This document shows positions 26,503-38,050 of a stretch of DNA of 64,000 bases, piece by piece. Source of the DNA: Aquila chrysaetos chrysaetos (Eukaryota; Chordata; Aves; Accipitriformes; Accipitridae); the NCBI RefSeq assembly GCF_900496995.4, contig NC_044016.1:20936932-21000931 (forward strand). Reading direction: 5' to 3'. The notes under the pieces are model-generated. The model did not search any database. It saw only the letters and a program-made list of their open reading frames with translations, and was not told the DNA's origin. Numbering within the stretch: the stretch's first letter is position 1; each line of letters starts with the position of its first letter. The translations under genes were made by a program, and so were the position numbers.

Positions 26503-29500
26503 CCCGGTCAAGAGCATCCATTAATCATCTGCTTGCGTAATTTTTGGGGGGCTGGCTATGTGGGACCCCAATGCTCTCTGGGTGTCCTTCCTTTGGTACT
26601 GGACAGCCTCTGGAGCAGAACCTGAGCTTCTAAAGGAAGCCTTTCTCCTTGCGACAAAACGCATCACTTGTCAGCCAACATGAGAGGGAATGAGTGTTTG
26701 TCAGCATGCAGTGCTATCCTGGCAGCTCGAGTGTGTGTGTACATGTGCCTGGGAAGTGCTGTTAGGTGGTAGCTTACACTTCTCAAAAAAGAAGTCATGT
26801 GCTACCTCAGAAAGGTGTCCTCAAATCTCTAGGTAAATAAAGACTCTAATGTCTGTTATCTGACTTCACAGCCTTTCATTTTCATTAAGTTAATAGCCTC
26901 CATCAAGGGGCCAGCCCGGATGCTTGCAGCTGATTTAAAACCTGTGAATTCATCAATCTTAAATTGCACTTCAAGCAAAGTCTGTGTACTGCACCTCGGG
27001 GACACATGGAAACCCTAATGCTCAGTGCAGGACTTTGATGACAGCATGACAGGGACCAGATAACCAGAGTCCTTTGTGCAATCCTTATCTGGGCTTATTC
27101 AGCTGAGAACTCCCCTCACTGTGCTGGTCGGCCACATTTCCCTGATGCACGGTGGCATGATTTGTTTTTGCAGGCAACATGTTAAGCAGACAGTCATGGA
27201 GGGGTGTTCTTGCAGACAACTACTTAGGGATGCATGAACAGAGGTGGACAGGTCTGGAAGATGGGTCACGGGGCAGCTACGCAACTTCTGTGTTGACTTC
27301 TTAGTTTAGGCCTGTCCAAATTAGCTTCCACTCTTGCAAAGACAATGCTAGCTTCTCTTCTGTCACCACATAAATAAGGCAAAGGTATCTTTGCTATTCC
27401 CTAGAGGCTTCTGAGAAATGGTTCTTCTGCAGAGCAGTGTGACTTTTTGTCATGGGCTTTCTATGGAGATGCAATTGCTGGGACCAGGGACAAGGGACAA
27501 CCAGGATCCTGGAGAAATCTTGGAAAGAGTATTATTCCTAGTCTTGCTAGATATACCAACAACATAAACTGTGTGCCCTTTGAATAGGCTTAGGCCCATG
27601 TACTTTTACATCTAGGCCATCAGGTGAGGCCTCAGCCAGCTTGTGGTGACCCACAGACATTGATGTCACATTGCCAGTCCCTTTCTTAGCTCATGGGGAA
27701 GACTGTTAGAAGAGAAGCCAAGCTTATGTATGGATACATAGGGACAAACAACATTAAATCTACTTCATACCTTTAGTTATTTCTGTCCAAATCAAGAGGA
27801 TATGTTTCTGCTGACAACTCTGTCCTAATTTGACTGAGACTTAACATTTTTCACCCCTTCACTTCTGCATGTGCGCAAGTCCTTCTGACTAACTGGATCA
27901 TTGAGACATAGAAAGAGATCATTGCAACCTAGCAAAGGTCCCTCCTGTCGACTCTGAGACGTTTTGGTACTTGTACATGAAGCTCATACTGACACTAGTA
28001 ATACCAGGGGTATGAAAGTAATCATTGTCTTGTCCAGGTCTTTTCACATTTTGTAGAAGTTCTCCACCTTCAGTCTAGACTCACTGTGTGGATTCAGAGG
28101 TGCAGTCTGGGTTTCTGGGTGCACTGCAGAAACAGAGTCAGACTGAAGACAGAGCAGAAACTCTGGAGTGACTTCAGTCTTGGGTCCCTTGGGCTGTTGG
28201 TATTGCATCTTTCAACAAGAATAAAGAAACTAAAACTAAATCAAAAGGAGAGAGACAGAGGAAAAGGGAGGGAAGGAGAGAGAGGCAGCCAACTCCGTAT
28301 CTATCCATGTGCAAAGCTCCTTTTGTGAGCTCCAGACAGTTTCTGAAAGTGTCCAGACAGAGGAGGAAGGAAGATTGATATGTGCCTGTGTTTTTATCCC
28401 AGCTCTTTCTAATTTGTAGTTTGTAATGATATCTTATTTTTTATTCTTGGATGCTTTTCCTCCTTGCCGAGTCCTTGCTGCTGCCTGCATCTCATACATA
28501 GCAAGGTCCTCATCACATCAAGAATTCATAATCATCCAAAAATATTCAATAGGAATATAAAATATTTACATGTGAAAGACTGTCAGACAGAATGAATCAC
28601 TTGTGTTACTCTGTTGGAAATTGTTCACTTAGAGAGGGCATGAATTGTGCCAGGGCACAAGATTGTGTGCTCCTGGATGAACGCTGCGGGTATGGTGTGG
28701 ACGAGACCCCAGGGTGGTTCTTACAGCTCCTGTCCTTGGCTGCTCTGTGGTGCGTGAGGGTGGCTGGGAGCCAGGTGTACCTCTTCCAGGACGGGGCAGG
28801 CTCCAGGTGTCTTTGCATAGCCAGCCAGCCCTTGCTCTGCTGAGTGCAAAGTAACAATATCAGACAGAAGGAGGCCAGGTGGCCAGGCTTAGTCCAGACA
28901 TCTGACACACCAGTATTTACATTCCAGATTCGCACCTTCTTTTAAGTGCCTTGCTGATTCTTTTTCAGCGAAGGTGCACTTCTGCTGTCCTCTGTTTCTT
29001 TGCTGAATCTGGCCCATGCACGTACCTTGCTCCTGCAAAGTGAAATCCCTGTAGAGGCTGTCTCCAGTCTCAGACTCCTTTCTAAGCTCTGCTCATGCTC
29101 TGACTTTCTTGAACCAACCTTCCAGTTGCATCCTCTTGTAATTGCCCTCTTTTTCAATAACCGTAGCTGGATGCTGCACAGTTGCCATGGCGTGAGCTGG
29201 GAGGAACAAAATTACTTTGGCAAGTGACCCGAGGGCACGTCCACATGGCACAGTGCACTGCTGTGCTGGAGTGCTGAGTGAGCCCAACAGCAGTGTGCTG
29301 CGTGGAAACATTAGCTTGGGTCATAGAAGTGGCATAGCAATGCCAGCAGACTGCTCCCAGCAGGACCAGCTCCCTGGAGCCAGCACCACACAGTGCAGCT
29401 CCTGTACCTTCGAAACCACAGCTGAGTTATGATGTGCAAGCCTGGGAATTTCTGCATGAGCTGCACTGCATGAGGGACATGTGCTCTCTAGTGTAAGTGA

Positions 29501-30329
29501 GAGCAGAAGATGCCCTGTGTTTTTGAGCACAGGGTCTAGGATCCATCCATGTGTACTGTCACAGCAATGAATAAGTGAGTTGTAATTCCCTTACTGAGCA
29601 CACCTGGTTACTGTTTGACAATAGCCAGCTAAGGTTCTTTTATAAACCCGATGTATAGAATTAAATGGCAGGAACCCAAATGCTAATGAAACTGGATCAC
29701 GTCTGGGACAGTAGTCTCAGCCATTTCATATACTGATACAATTCTCCTTCATAGCTAAGGGGTTTCAGGGTGCCTCTCTGGAGGAAGCTGTCTAGCCCAG
29801 GTCTGTTCTAGTACAAGAACTGGTAGCAGGAAGGGAGTCTGATAAGAAAGGGTGCCTGGTAATTGCTGCTGGCTGTTGGAATGATTTGTAAATACAAGAT
29901 TTCAGAATGGAGATAAAATGCATGGCTGTAAACTGGTCATCCCTAGTGTAGTTTCTGCTCCCATTGCCATTCATGCACTAAACAGCAACAGCTGTCGAAG
30001 CTCTTCTCATGAGGCTAAGCAGGCTCCAGTTTTCATCTCTTTGTTGGTTTAACCTTGACACAAGGGAAGGACCTACTCTGGAAGACATACCATCATGTTA
30101 CAATACTGAGGCAATAAATCCTGTGCTCTGGCAATATGCGAGGGGAGAAGGGGCTAACAGGAGATTGGAATTCCCAGAAATCTGTGCCGTGCAGGATTTG
30201 ATGGGCTCCTCTGCTCCTACTGCATTGGTATGGGGCCACTACCCTGTCATGGACAAAATTTCATTGGTAGTTGAGATTTACTGAACCAGTCGCCAGAGAG
30301 GCTTTAAGGGATTAGGCTAGAAGGTAGGG
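26503..30329. other. Intergenic, no gene recognised
   Basis: Unique sequence with a purine-rich GGA/GAGA tract at about 28,238-28,300. The stretch at 26,860-26,965 has TAAT-type cores and may be regulatory. No coding frame is supported. Confidence 0.55.
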
Positions 30330-30425
30330 AGGAATCTAGACTCATTTCACCCACTAGGAGCTTGGACAAGTCACTTAATCCCTCTGTGCCTCAATTCTCA
30401 TTCTTTAAACAAAGGCAAAGTTGCC
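30330..30425 (+). mobile_element. MIR-type SINE core fragment, plus strand
   Basis: GAGCTTGGACAAGTCACTTA followed by ATCCCTCTGTGCCTCAATTC and TCATTCTTTAAA matches the conserved MIR core, with the usual order of leader, CORE and downstream part. The flanks are too decayed to set exact ends. Confidence 0.72.
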
Positions 30426-31029
30426 ATGATGAGTTCTCAGGGTGCTCTGCTCATAAAAAGGTGGTGGTCGTCCAGACAATACCAGTAGTGTACTAGCATC
30501 AGGGCAAGGAAAAGAACATTGTTTCATCTGAAGTCTCCTTTCAGGAGGCATCTAGGAGGAAAAACATTGGGCCACAGAAATTGCTATCTGACATTTTCTC
30601 AGCATATTCCCTGCAGATGCCAAACTTTCTTGTTGCCCCTTCTCTGATGAACTCTGGGAGCCTGGAAGATGCACATGCATACCTTCACACTTACACATAC
30701 AGGGGTTTTTTCTACAATGCCAGTATGGAAGAGACCATGAGGATCAGAGCTATGCAGCAAAATGGAAAAGACCTAGGGACTGTATTTAGGAGCAAGGGGA
30801 AAATGGGGAAGGGGACAGAATCACTCAAGACTATATTATAGAGAACAATCCTGTGTTGACAGAAGGATGAACTAGGTGACCTAATAAAAAGTGTTGCTGC
30901 AGATTTTTTCACTGCTGTCACATAATAGAGGACTTCAGTCTCCAGAGCTGTCAATCCAACACCTCTCACTGGCAGAAATATTCACTCAAAAATAATCTTG
31001 GTGAAAGGAGAGATCTTCAGTTAACTGCT

Positions 31030-31215
31030 TGCCTGGGGCAGATAGAATGCAGCCAGGAGGCTTGTTTGGCAAGTAATTATAAATGCACTTTTGCTGCCCA
31101 GGTGCAGGAAGCACAGCTTAAGCTTTTATTCATTAACATCATTAAAATTTCCATTTCAGCTGTCACTCTGGCATTGACAGTGCTTGCAAAATTGTGACCA
31201 GGTCAAGTAAAAATT
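31030..31215. promoter_or_regulatory. Candidate regulatory block
   Basis: It contains AAGTAATTATAAATGCA (homeodomain plus a partial octamer), an E-box CAGGTG, CATTAACATCATTAAAATTT and a CAGCTGTCA E-box/MEIS composite. No repeat or coding signature is seen. The call rests on motif density only. Confidence 0.28.
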
Positions 31216-32909
31216 GGCAGTGAGCCTGATGCTGGGCACCATGAGTTTAATTGCTTAAAAGAGCCAAAAAACCACTGATAGAAATGTTAAATGATTCAGC
31301 GGTACCTCCATGCACTTTAGATGTCAGGAAGGGTGGCCTTGAGGACAGAAAGAAACAGAGGAGAAGAAGATCCAAGAACACAGGAAATGCCATGTCTGAT
31401 CTGGCCAATTATCCATTTGTTTGGTATTTTTTCTTTGATACTGGTGAGTAGCAGAAGCTACAAAGGAAGGCTCACAGGATCTCAGGCTGGACAGTTAAGG
31501 ATAGCCATTGCTTAGGGAAATATCTTCCCTAGCACCCTCATTAGTGGTTGGCTTACATGCTATAGTGTGAAGCTTTTATATTCATAATTTGTATCTTAAT
31601 GTCTTCTATTGTAAATCTGGAAAATTTCAATATCCACAAGTATCTCCTTCTTATTTGAATCCACCCCCTGCACGTCAGAGGTACCTCATCGCAGAGATTT
31701 CCACAGGTGAATAAGGATGCCTGAGGAAAAGTATTCCCTTTGATGGAATACTTCCCCTATCGCTCAGTTTAATGAGAAGTGCCTTTGGTGCTGGAGTGTG
31801 AAAGACAAGGTAAATAGGAACATTGAATTTGCTTTTCTACATAATTTATTCTAACTATTTTGAATGCCTATTTTATTCACATGATTTCTAAAATAAATAC
31901 ACCTGCCATTTAATTTGCTTCCTACATGGAAGTCATGCTATGCCTTGAAACAATTGTGTTGACTATTTCTGGACCCCTTTGATTTCTGCTATAATTTTCT
32001 TTGAATGCAGAACTGAAGACAACATTCTGGACATAATGCACTTACATACTGATCTCACACGGTTTTCAGTAAGAAACTCCACCCTATTCCCTATGTAAGC
32101 CCCAACAAATGGAGAGCACTGTTTGACTGCAGAGGAGCACAGTGCTACAAGGATGTAGACTGCAGCCTAGGAGGACATCAAATCTTTCTCATTTTGAACC
32201 TGGGAACACAGATGGATACTTCAAATGAATTCTTCCAACGTGCATTTGTTACCAAGAAACTTTACACCTTTATATGATTGATTCCTCACATCTTTCTTTA
32301 GGTTTGTCAAAGAATATTTACCATTTGCAAATATTGCCACTTTACTGACTATTCACCTTTACCACATTGTCCATTAATCTACAAACCAATGCAGATCTTT
32401 CTAGGAGCTAGATGCACGCTGCTACTAATATTTTGCCATGTTGGAAATGGCAAACTTGATGCTAAATTATGTATTTATTTTTTCAGACACTTAGACAGCT
32501 TGTCTGCTTGCTGTGGCATGATGTTCTCATTAATAGAGTACCTGACTGCCTACACTCTTGCTTGGGTCCTGTTGAGAATGTTTTGAAAATCCAAATGAAA
32601 ACAGGCAGACAATTTTCATTTGTCCCATATTTGCTGACACACTCGAAGAGTGCTAATAGATTGAAGTGATTTTGCAAATGCCCTTCCAGAGTCCCTGTTG
32701 TATCTGCAACTTTCAGATATTTTGTCATTCCAGTTTTGTTTTTGTCACAGGTAACCAACACTCCCTGCTCTGCTTTCCCAAACACCTATTTCAGAGGGCT
32801 GCTGCAACATCTGCCACCCCCTGATTCTCCTTAGAGCTGATATCAGCCAGGCTGCATACTTTCTGTAGCAACTTAGGAACTTCATTCTTAATTTCATTCA
32901 GACCATCAG

Positions 32910-33103
32910 ATTTACTGTGTGACTTTTGTCAAATTGCTTAACTATTCTCTCTTGCTGTTTCCCCTCTTCCCCATTATATAATAAGGTAAAAGTAGTTATC
33001 TCCTGCACAGTGGGTTGGAGAAGCTTAATTCATTCATTTTTGTAAAGTCCTTTGAGTCCTTCAGAAGGAAGTTGCTACAAAAGTGCAAAGTACTATTATT
33101 CAA
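32910..33103 (+). mobile_element. MIR-type (CORE) SINE remnant, plus strand
   Basis: The stretch runs from a MIR core-like part (GTGTGACTTTTGTCAAATTG, then CTTAACTATTCTCTCTTGC) through the purine-rich middle. It ends in the typical tail (TTTTGTAAAGTCCTTTGAGT, then GTTGCTACAAAAGTGCAAAG and TACTATTATT). This is the order of a MIR 3' half. Such copies are old in birds, and this one is unusually complete. Confidence 0.75.
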
Positions 33104-35667
33104 GGACTTAAGCAGTGTTCCTAAATATATATATATATATATATATTTTAGAAAATTTCAGTCCACTTTTAAAAATGTGAGTTCTATATGAAATGCTTCT
33201 GTGATCAGCCGTGTTTCTAATGTATTCACATGATACTACACATAGGAAAGAATTGCCTCTATTTGGATGGATGCTGTAGATTAATTGTTTTATCCTATCT
33301 TTTCCCCTGCAAACATTCCTTACAAATTAATATGTAATAATGAAAGTATTATGATACCAGGCCAACTGGAACCTCTGGTTTCAATTTTTTTTCCATGTAA
33401 ACTCCCCCTTTTATTTATTTTTTTAAAAATTCCATTCTTAATTACTTTCTTTTCCTCTTTTGTTCTTTTCTGCTTGCTGAGTAGATTATGTGGTTTGCCC
33501 CCCAAATTTCCAATGGAGCTGAAACTAGGGTATGATTTTTGCCTTTGCTTATGCCTACATTGTCACAGCAGCATCCATGACAGTGTTCCAGCTCAGGGAA
33601 CAGGACTTATCCTGCTGCTGCACACACTGGTTCTTGGAAGTTACTCTAGACCCAACCAACCTCCCTCAGCCAGTATCTTCTCCTCATGTTTTTCTTCTGT
33701 TCCTCTGCTCCTAACTGCACGTTCCAACAATCCCTCCTTTGTATTTACCCATTGCCAAATAGCTACCTTTTGACCCCAGAAGTCATTTCTTTTCTGTTGT
33801 CATCTCTACCTCTCTGATAATTGCTGTGGCAATTTTTTCTGAGACGCCTTCTTGCTATGTGGTAGAGATACTGATGACTGTCAGGTCAGATCCCTGAAAA
33901 CATACTGCTCATTAACCAGATGAATGGGCCTGTTGCCATTCTCTGCGCCTCAGACAGATGCCCAGTCAGGATAGATGATTTTCCATCCAGCTGCACCCAC
34001 TCTGGGGCTTCTTCCAGGAGCCATTTCTCAGCTGATGGCTCTTAAAACTGGAAAATCATAGGCTTGTTTGCCCTGAAGTCCACCCAGTCTGTCTAGGCTA
34101 TCCCCCCAGCAAGACATCTGGCTATCAGTACAATTTAAATATGTGTTTAACTGCAATTAACAAAGTGACTCAATATTGCTTCATCATACAACGTTGCCCA
34201 GGACCAGACTGGATTTTAAGAAGCTCGTTCCACCCTCAGTGCTTACCCTGGCCCTTCCTCCACAATAGGTCAGCAAGTTGACCTTCCTCTAGTGCTCTGC
34301 GGCAGCTTCCCAGACCGTGTGTTATTTCATATTACTTCCCCTTGCTTGAGAAGGGTGGATATATTCTCTACAGTTCTTACATCAAGGGTTTATTAATGTC
34401 CCCAGATGCTCTGGGTAGGCAGGCTGGGGACATGGCTGCAGGGAGACCCTCTGCTCCCGAGATCCGTCTGCCACATGCTCTCCTGCTCACACCCAGCCAA
34501 GTCACACAATCCTCAGGGACTGGCCAGCGTTAGCTCAGCAGTTGCTTTTTATAGCTTTCTGTGGTAACTCAGTAATTGATATCATCATCCAAGCTCCTTG
34601 AAGAGAGGTTTTCTGATCTGTCTATCCCACTTGCAAGAGGGATAGATGGGCGCAGGAAAAGCCAGGTGTCTGCAGCACCAAGAGGCAATTTGTAAACTGT
34701 GGTTATTTTGTCTGTTTACTTGAAAGCACAAAATTTGTCACTTGTGTGAGTAATTTACTGCTAATTATGAGCTTACAATCTGTAGATAGGAAAATCAGAG
34801 CCAATGTGCATTTTCAGAGGAAAAGAAAAATTACTCCAAGTACTATATAATTATGCACTTAGCTGGGACTTGCTCCTTAGACTTTCTAGAACATTGCTTT
34901 TCAACTTCAGCAAGTTTACATACAATTGCATTAGTGTGTATGTGGGAAGGGAGGGTAGCATATGCCAGAGAGAGCAAAAACCCAGAAGACTAATGGGAAA
35001 AAGAAAAAAAGCCAGGGTGCTAAACAGTTAAAATTTCCTTCTCAAAGCCCAGAAGAGTGGTAACTCTTGGCCGAGACAGTGCAGCACTTACACATGGCTG
35101 CTGTACATCCTGCAACCCATTCACCTTTTGCACCTTTGCCAGCCCTGAACTCCTCATGCACAGCTCTTCCCCCTCCTCTGGCCCATGCCATAGCCTGCTT
35201 CTTCCCATCCTAAGTTCACGAATGCACTCAGCTAAACTCAGCCCTATATGTCACACCTAGTAAGTGAACATAAACAATGGATTTTCACTCCTGACTTAAT
35301 GCACCATTGGACTGGGGTCACCAGAGCTGCCAGGCCAGCGGGTTACTAAGCTCTTGCAGCGTACAGCTGTGCACCCAGCAGCTGTGAGCTGGGCCTTGCT
35401 AATGCAGTATGCTACAGCTTCATTTTGTCTCTCCTTTGCAAGAAAGTGAAAGCCCAAAACATTTCAGTGGATTAAATCACACAGTTACTGAGTTCATAGT
35501 CTAAGGGCAAAGAAATGGGAGCCAGAGAGGTAAGAGATACTGTCAGCTGAGATTTGAAATGGGATGAAGACTTAGTGAGGCAGGGAACTACAGGAAGGAA
35601 AATGTTAAATACTTAATTGAATTTGCATAAGTGATTCCATAATGATAAACTAGGGATAGGTGAAGCA
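33104..35667. other. Intergenic, no gene recognised
   Basis: It starts beside a MIR remnant and holds an (AT)11 repeat at 33,125-33,146. The stretch near 34,050-34,115 (GAAAATCATAGGCTTG and on) may be a very decayed CR1 tail. A 162-codon plus frame at 33,285-33,773 is a hydrophobic, pyrimidine-driven chance ORF. Confidence 0.5.
33125..33146. repeat. (AT)11 microsatellite
   Basis: An uninterrupted AT dinucleotide repeat lying 20 bp beyond the MIR remnant. Confidence 0.93.
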
Positions 35668-35722
35668 GAGAAATTAGAGATGGAAAAGACTTATTAGGTC
35701 ATCTAGCCCATAAAGCAGTTCA
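35668..35722 (-). mobile_element. Old CR1 3'-tail fragment, minus strand
   Basis: AGAGATGGAAAAGACTTATT followed by AGGTCATCTAGCCCA is the reverse complement of an ancient CR1 3' end, of the type found in birds, crocodilians and turtles. The match fades to the right, where no further CR1 blocks can be followed. Confidence 0.55.
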
Positions 35723-36619
35723 GATAAAATAACAGTCTTTCCTGCTCACCCATACCCCCACTCTCATTCATTCTTGCTCCTTCTCCCTTTTGCATACACA
35801 TACAAACTCCCTGGATTTCACATGCATCTCAAACCTACAGCAAATATTTTCAGAAGGTTTTTTTTTTTCTAATTTTTCTTTAAATGAAGAGAATATGGGG
35901 CAGAATTAATTAGCACCCTTGGAGGTGGGTGTTCTTTGCTTGTTCCTACTACAGACAGAGCAGAGGCAATGTGTATTTGTGTTTCCTTTGCTGTCTGTCC
36001 CTTTTGCTGCAAAACAGTCTTCTCTAGATGTGGAGTGGAGACTGAACCAAGCCCTGAGGCTGCCTGCTGAGATCCCTAGCTTGGCAGGCATCTCAGTGCC
36101 AAACAGAGCTTCTGTTTTCGCTATGCAGACATTTATCTACCTGGAAATGGGCAGGCACCCCAGACAGAGATCATTAGGCACAGGCTTCTAAGAGCCGTAA
36201 AATTATCAGGATTAAGGCTTCCTGCTGAGTCAGTCACAGGGATGGTTTCTGGGCGCCAGAGCTCTGCTGTTACACAGGGATCAGCAACCCAGGACCCGCG
36301 CCAAGGTCTCGCCAGCAGCTCAGAGAAATTTGGTAAACTTTTGCAGCTGGTTTTATCTGGGAGTCTGTGGGAAGGGCTGTGACAGTTCTCCTGGGTGTCT
36401 TTCATGAGCCGGAGTGTGTCTGGGAGGCTCTGGGGCTCTGGCGGTGGAAAAGACCACGTATGTTTGGGCACTTAGCAGAATCTCCAGGGATTTTTTTGTT
36501 TTGCCCATGACAATAATCAGCCCCTGGATAAAGCATCATCTGTCAGGTTTCACCGCACAAATACGAATGACTTAGGCAGATCTCCTTCCCACTCATCAGA
36601 AGGGTAGTTTGGATCAATG

Positions 36620-37480
36620 CCAGCTTCACTGGGAGCAAGCTAACACAATAAACTAATTTTTCATGAATAATGGCCTGAAATTTTTAATGAACCTGCTTCA
36701 TTCATGTTCACTCCAGTTTTGCCCTCTACTTTGTACCCATGCAGGATGAGTGGGGTGAGCTGGCAGATCTACCCGGGGAAGCAGAAATTTTAAGCAATTA
36801 TTGCAGGAGAATGAGATGTTAAATTTAGATTCATAGCAAACAGTGCTTGAGGAGCTGGTCTGAGATCAGAAACCCACTGGGAGATGACCAAACCTGTTTC
36901 CATTTTGTGCAATGATTCCTTGCAAGAAACTGGCCACTCAAGGGGAACCGTGGACCAGATTTATTCCAGTAACTTCAAACTATAAGTGCATTTACGAAAA
37001 GAACAATCTGCCCATTAATGGCCTGAAAGAATGGAGAAATTAATCAAATGAATGATTGAATATGAATTATTCTCCCAGTCCTTCAAATCTCCCAATGCAG
37101 TGCAAGTCCTTTCTAACCCAACCTCCTCGTCGAATCTTCTCCCCTTTAAAAGGCTGTTGTATTATTTGCCTAAATTATTCATGTGCTGAAATAAGCGTGT
37201 TGGTTATGGAGTTGTCCCATCTCCCTTTCCTTCTGCTGAAAATATTATTTAACTTAAAGGTGGCAGTTATATAATTTAATCCTTGCCTTCCATTATTAAT
37301 GAATTTTAACATGAAATATGTAGGCATTTTCCCTATTCTGCCGTATGGAGCTTTGGCCATAATTATGTCAGATGGAATTTTTTCTCCTTCTTTTGAAGAA
37401 GTATTTATTAGAAACTGTCCTCTGTGGTGCTGACAGAGGAAGTTTAAATGGAAGAGTAATTTCTGCCTCTTTATTTTTAG
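36620..37480. promoter_or_regulatory. Candidate AT-rich regulatory block
   Basis: The block is rich in TAAT-core and PBX/MEIS-like sites, for example TTAATCAAATGAATGATTGA at 37,040-37,059 and further ATTA motifs near 37,290-37,320. There is no repeat signature, no long homopolymer and no coding frame. The 12-mer AATGGCCTGAAA occurs twice, at 36,669-36,680 and 37,017-37,028. This texture is typical of developmental conserved non-coding elements, but conservation could not be tested here. Confidence 0.35.
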
Positions 37481-37979
37481 CCTTCTTGTAGGCCATTTTC
37501 AAAAATGGACCTTTCCAGTGCCTTATGGCCTATTGGCTTGAGTCCTATGGTTCTTTCTGGGGTGATGGATCTCTGTCCCTGCAAGCAATTCTGGTAAAAT
37601 CAACAGATACAATAGCGAGGGTAAGTTTAGCTAGAACCTTTCCTGAGTTTTCTCATGAATTTTCTCACTTGGGCAGATGGCTAGAGTTCCTGTTTTACGT
37701 ATCTGGAAATGGAGTGTGAGGAAATGATATGCCCATTCACAATGTGATTGCTGGCAACAGCATTTAGAGTTTCTCATTACCAGCTCGTCTTCCTCTCATG
37801 AGACCACCCTCCTTTTCACAGCTGCCAGCTCCCCCAGGACCCGGAGCTGCCCCCACTGGTTGTCCCTTCCAGCCCTGGTTCCCGTATCCAGGAGCCCCAG
37901 AACTGCCACCATCTTTTCTCCTGCTTTCTGGTGTGATTATTCTCACTCCTGTTTGCACACACAGATGGAGCTCAATGGA

Positions 37980-38050
37980 TCCCTAATAGCATCCTTTACT
38001 TAATTAACATGCAATTAGCTTAATGAATATTTTAACCTCATTATGTAGTT
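37980..38050. promoter_or_regulatory. Compact homeodomain/POU-type site cluster
   Basis: TTAATTAA (38,000-38,007), ATGCAATTAG (38,009-38,018) and TTAATGAAT (38,020-38,028) abut almost without spacers. They are flanked by CCTAATAGC on the left and CATTATGTAGTTA on the right. This is the densest run of TAAT-type motifs I noticed in the window. The motifs are seen; binding is inferred. Confidence 0.38.

Noticed and set aside
37420-37445. RE1/NRSF-like site (CTGTCC..GGTGCTGA)
   Set aside because: The half-sites are present but spaced 5 bp apart instead of the canonical 2 bp, and the outer positions differ.
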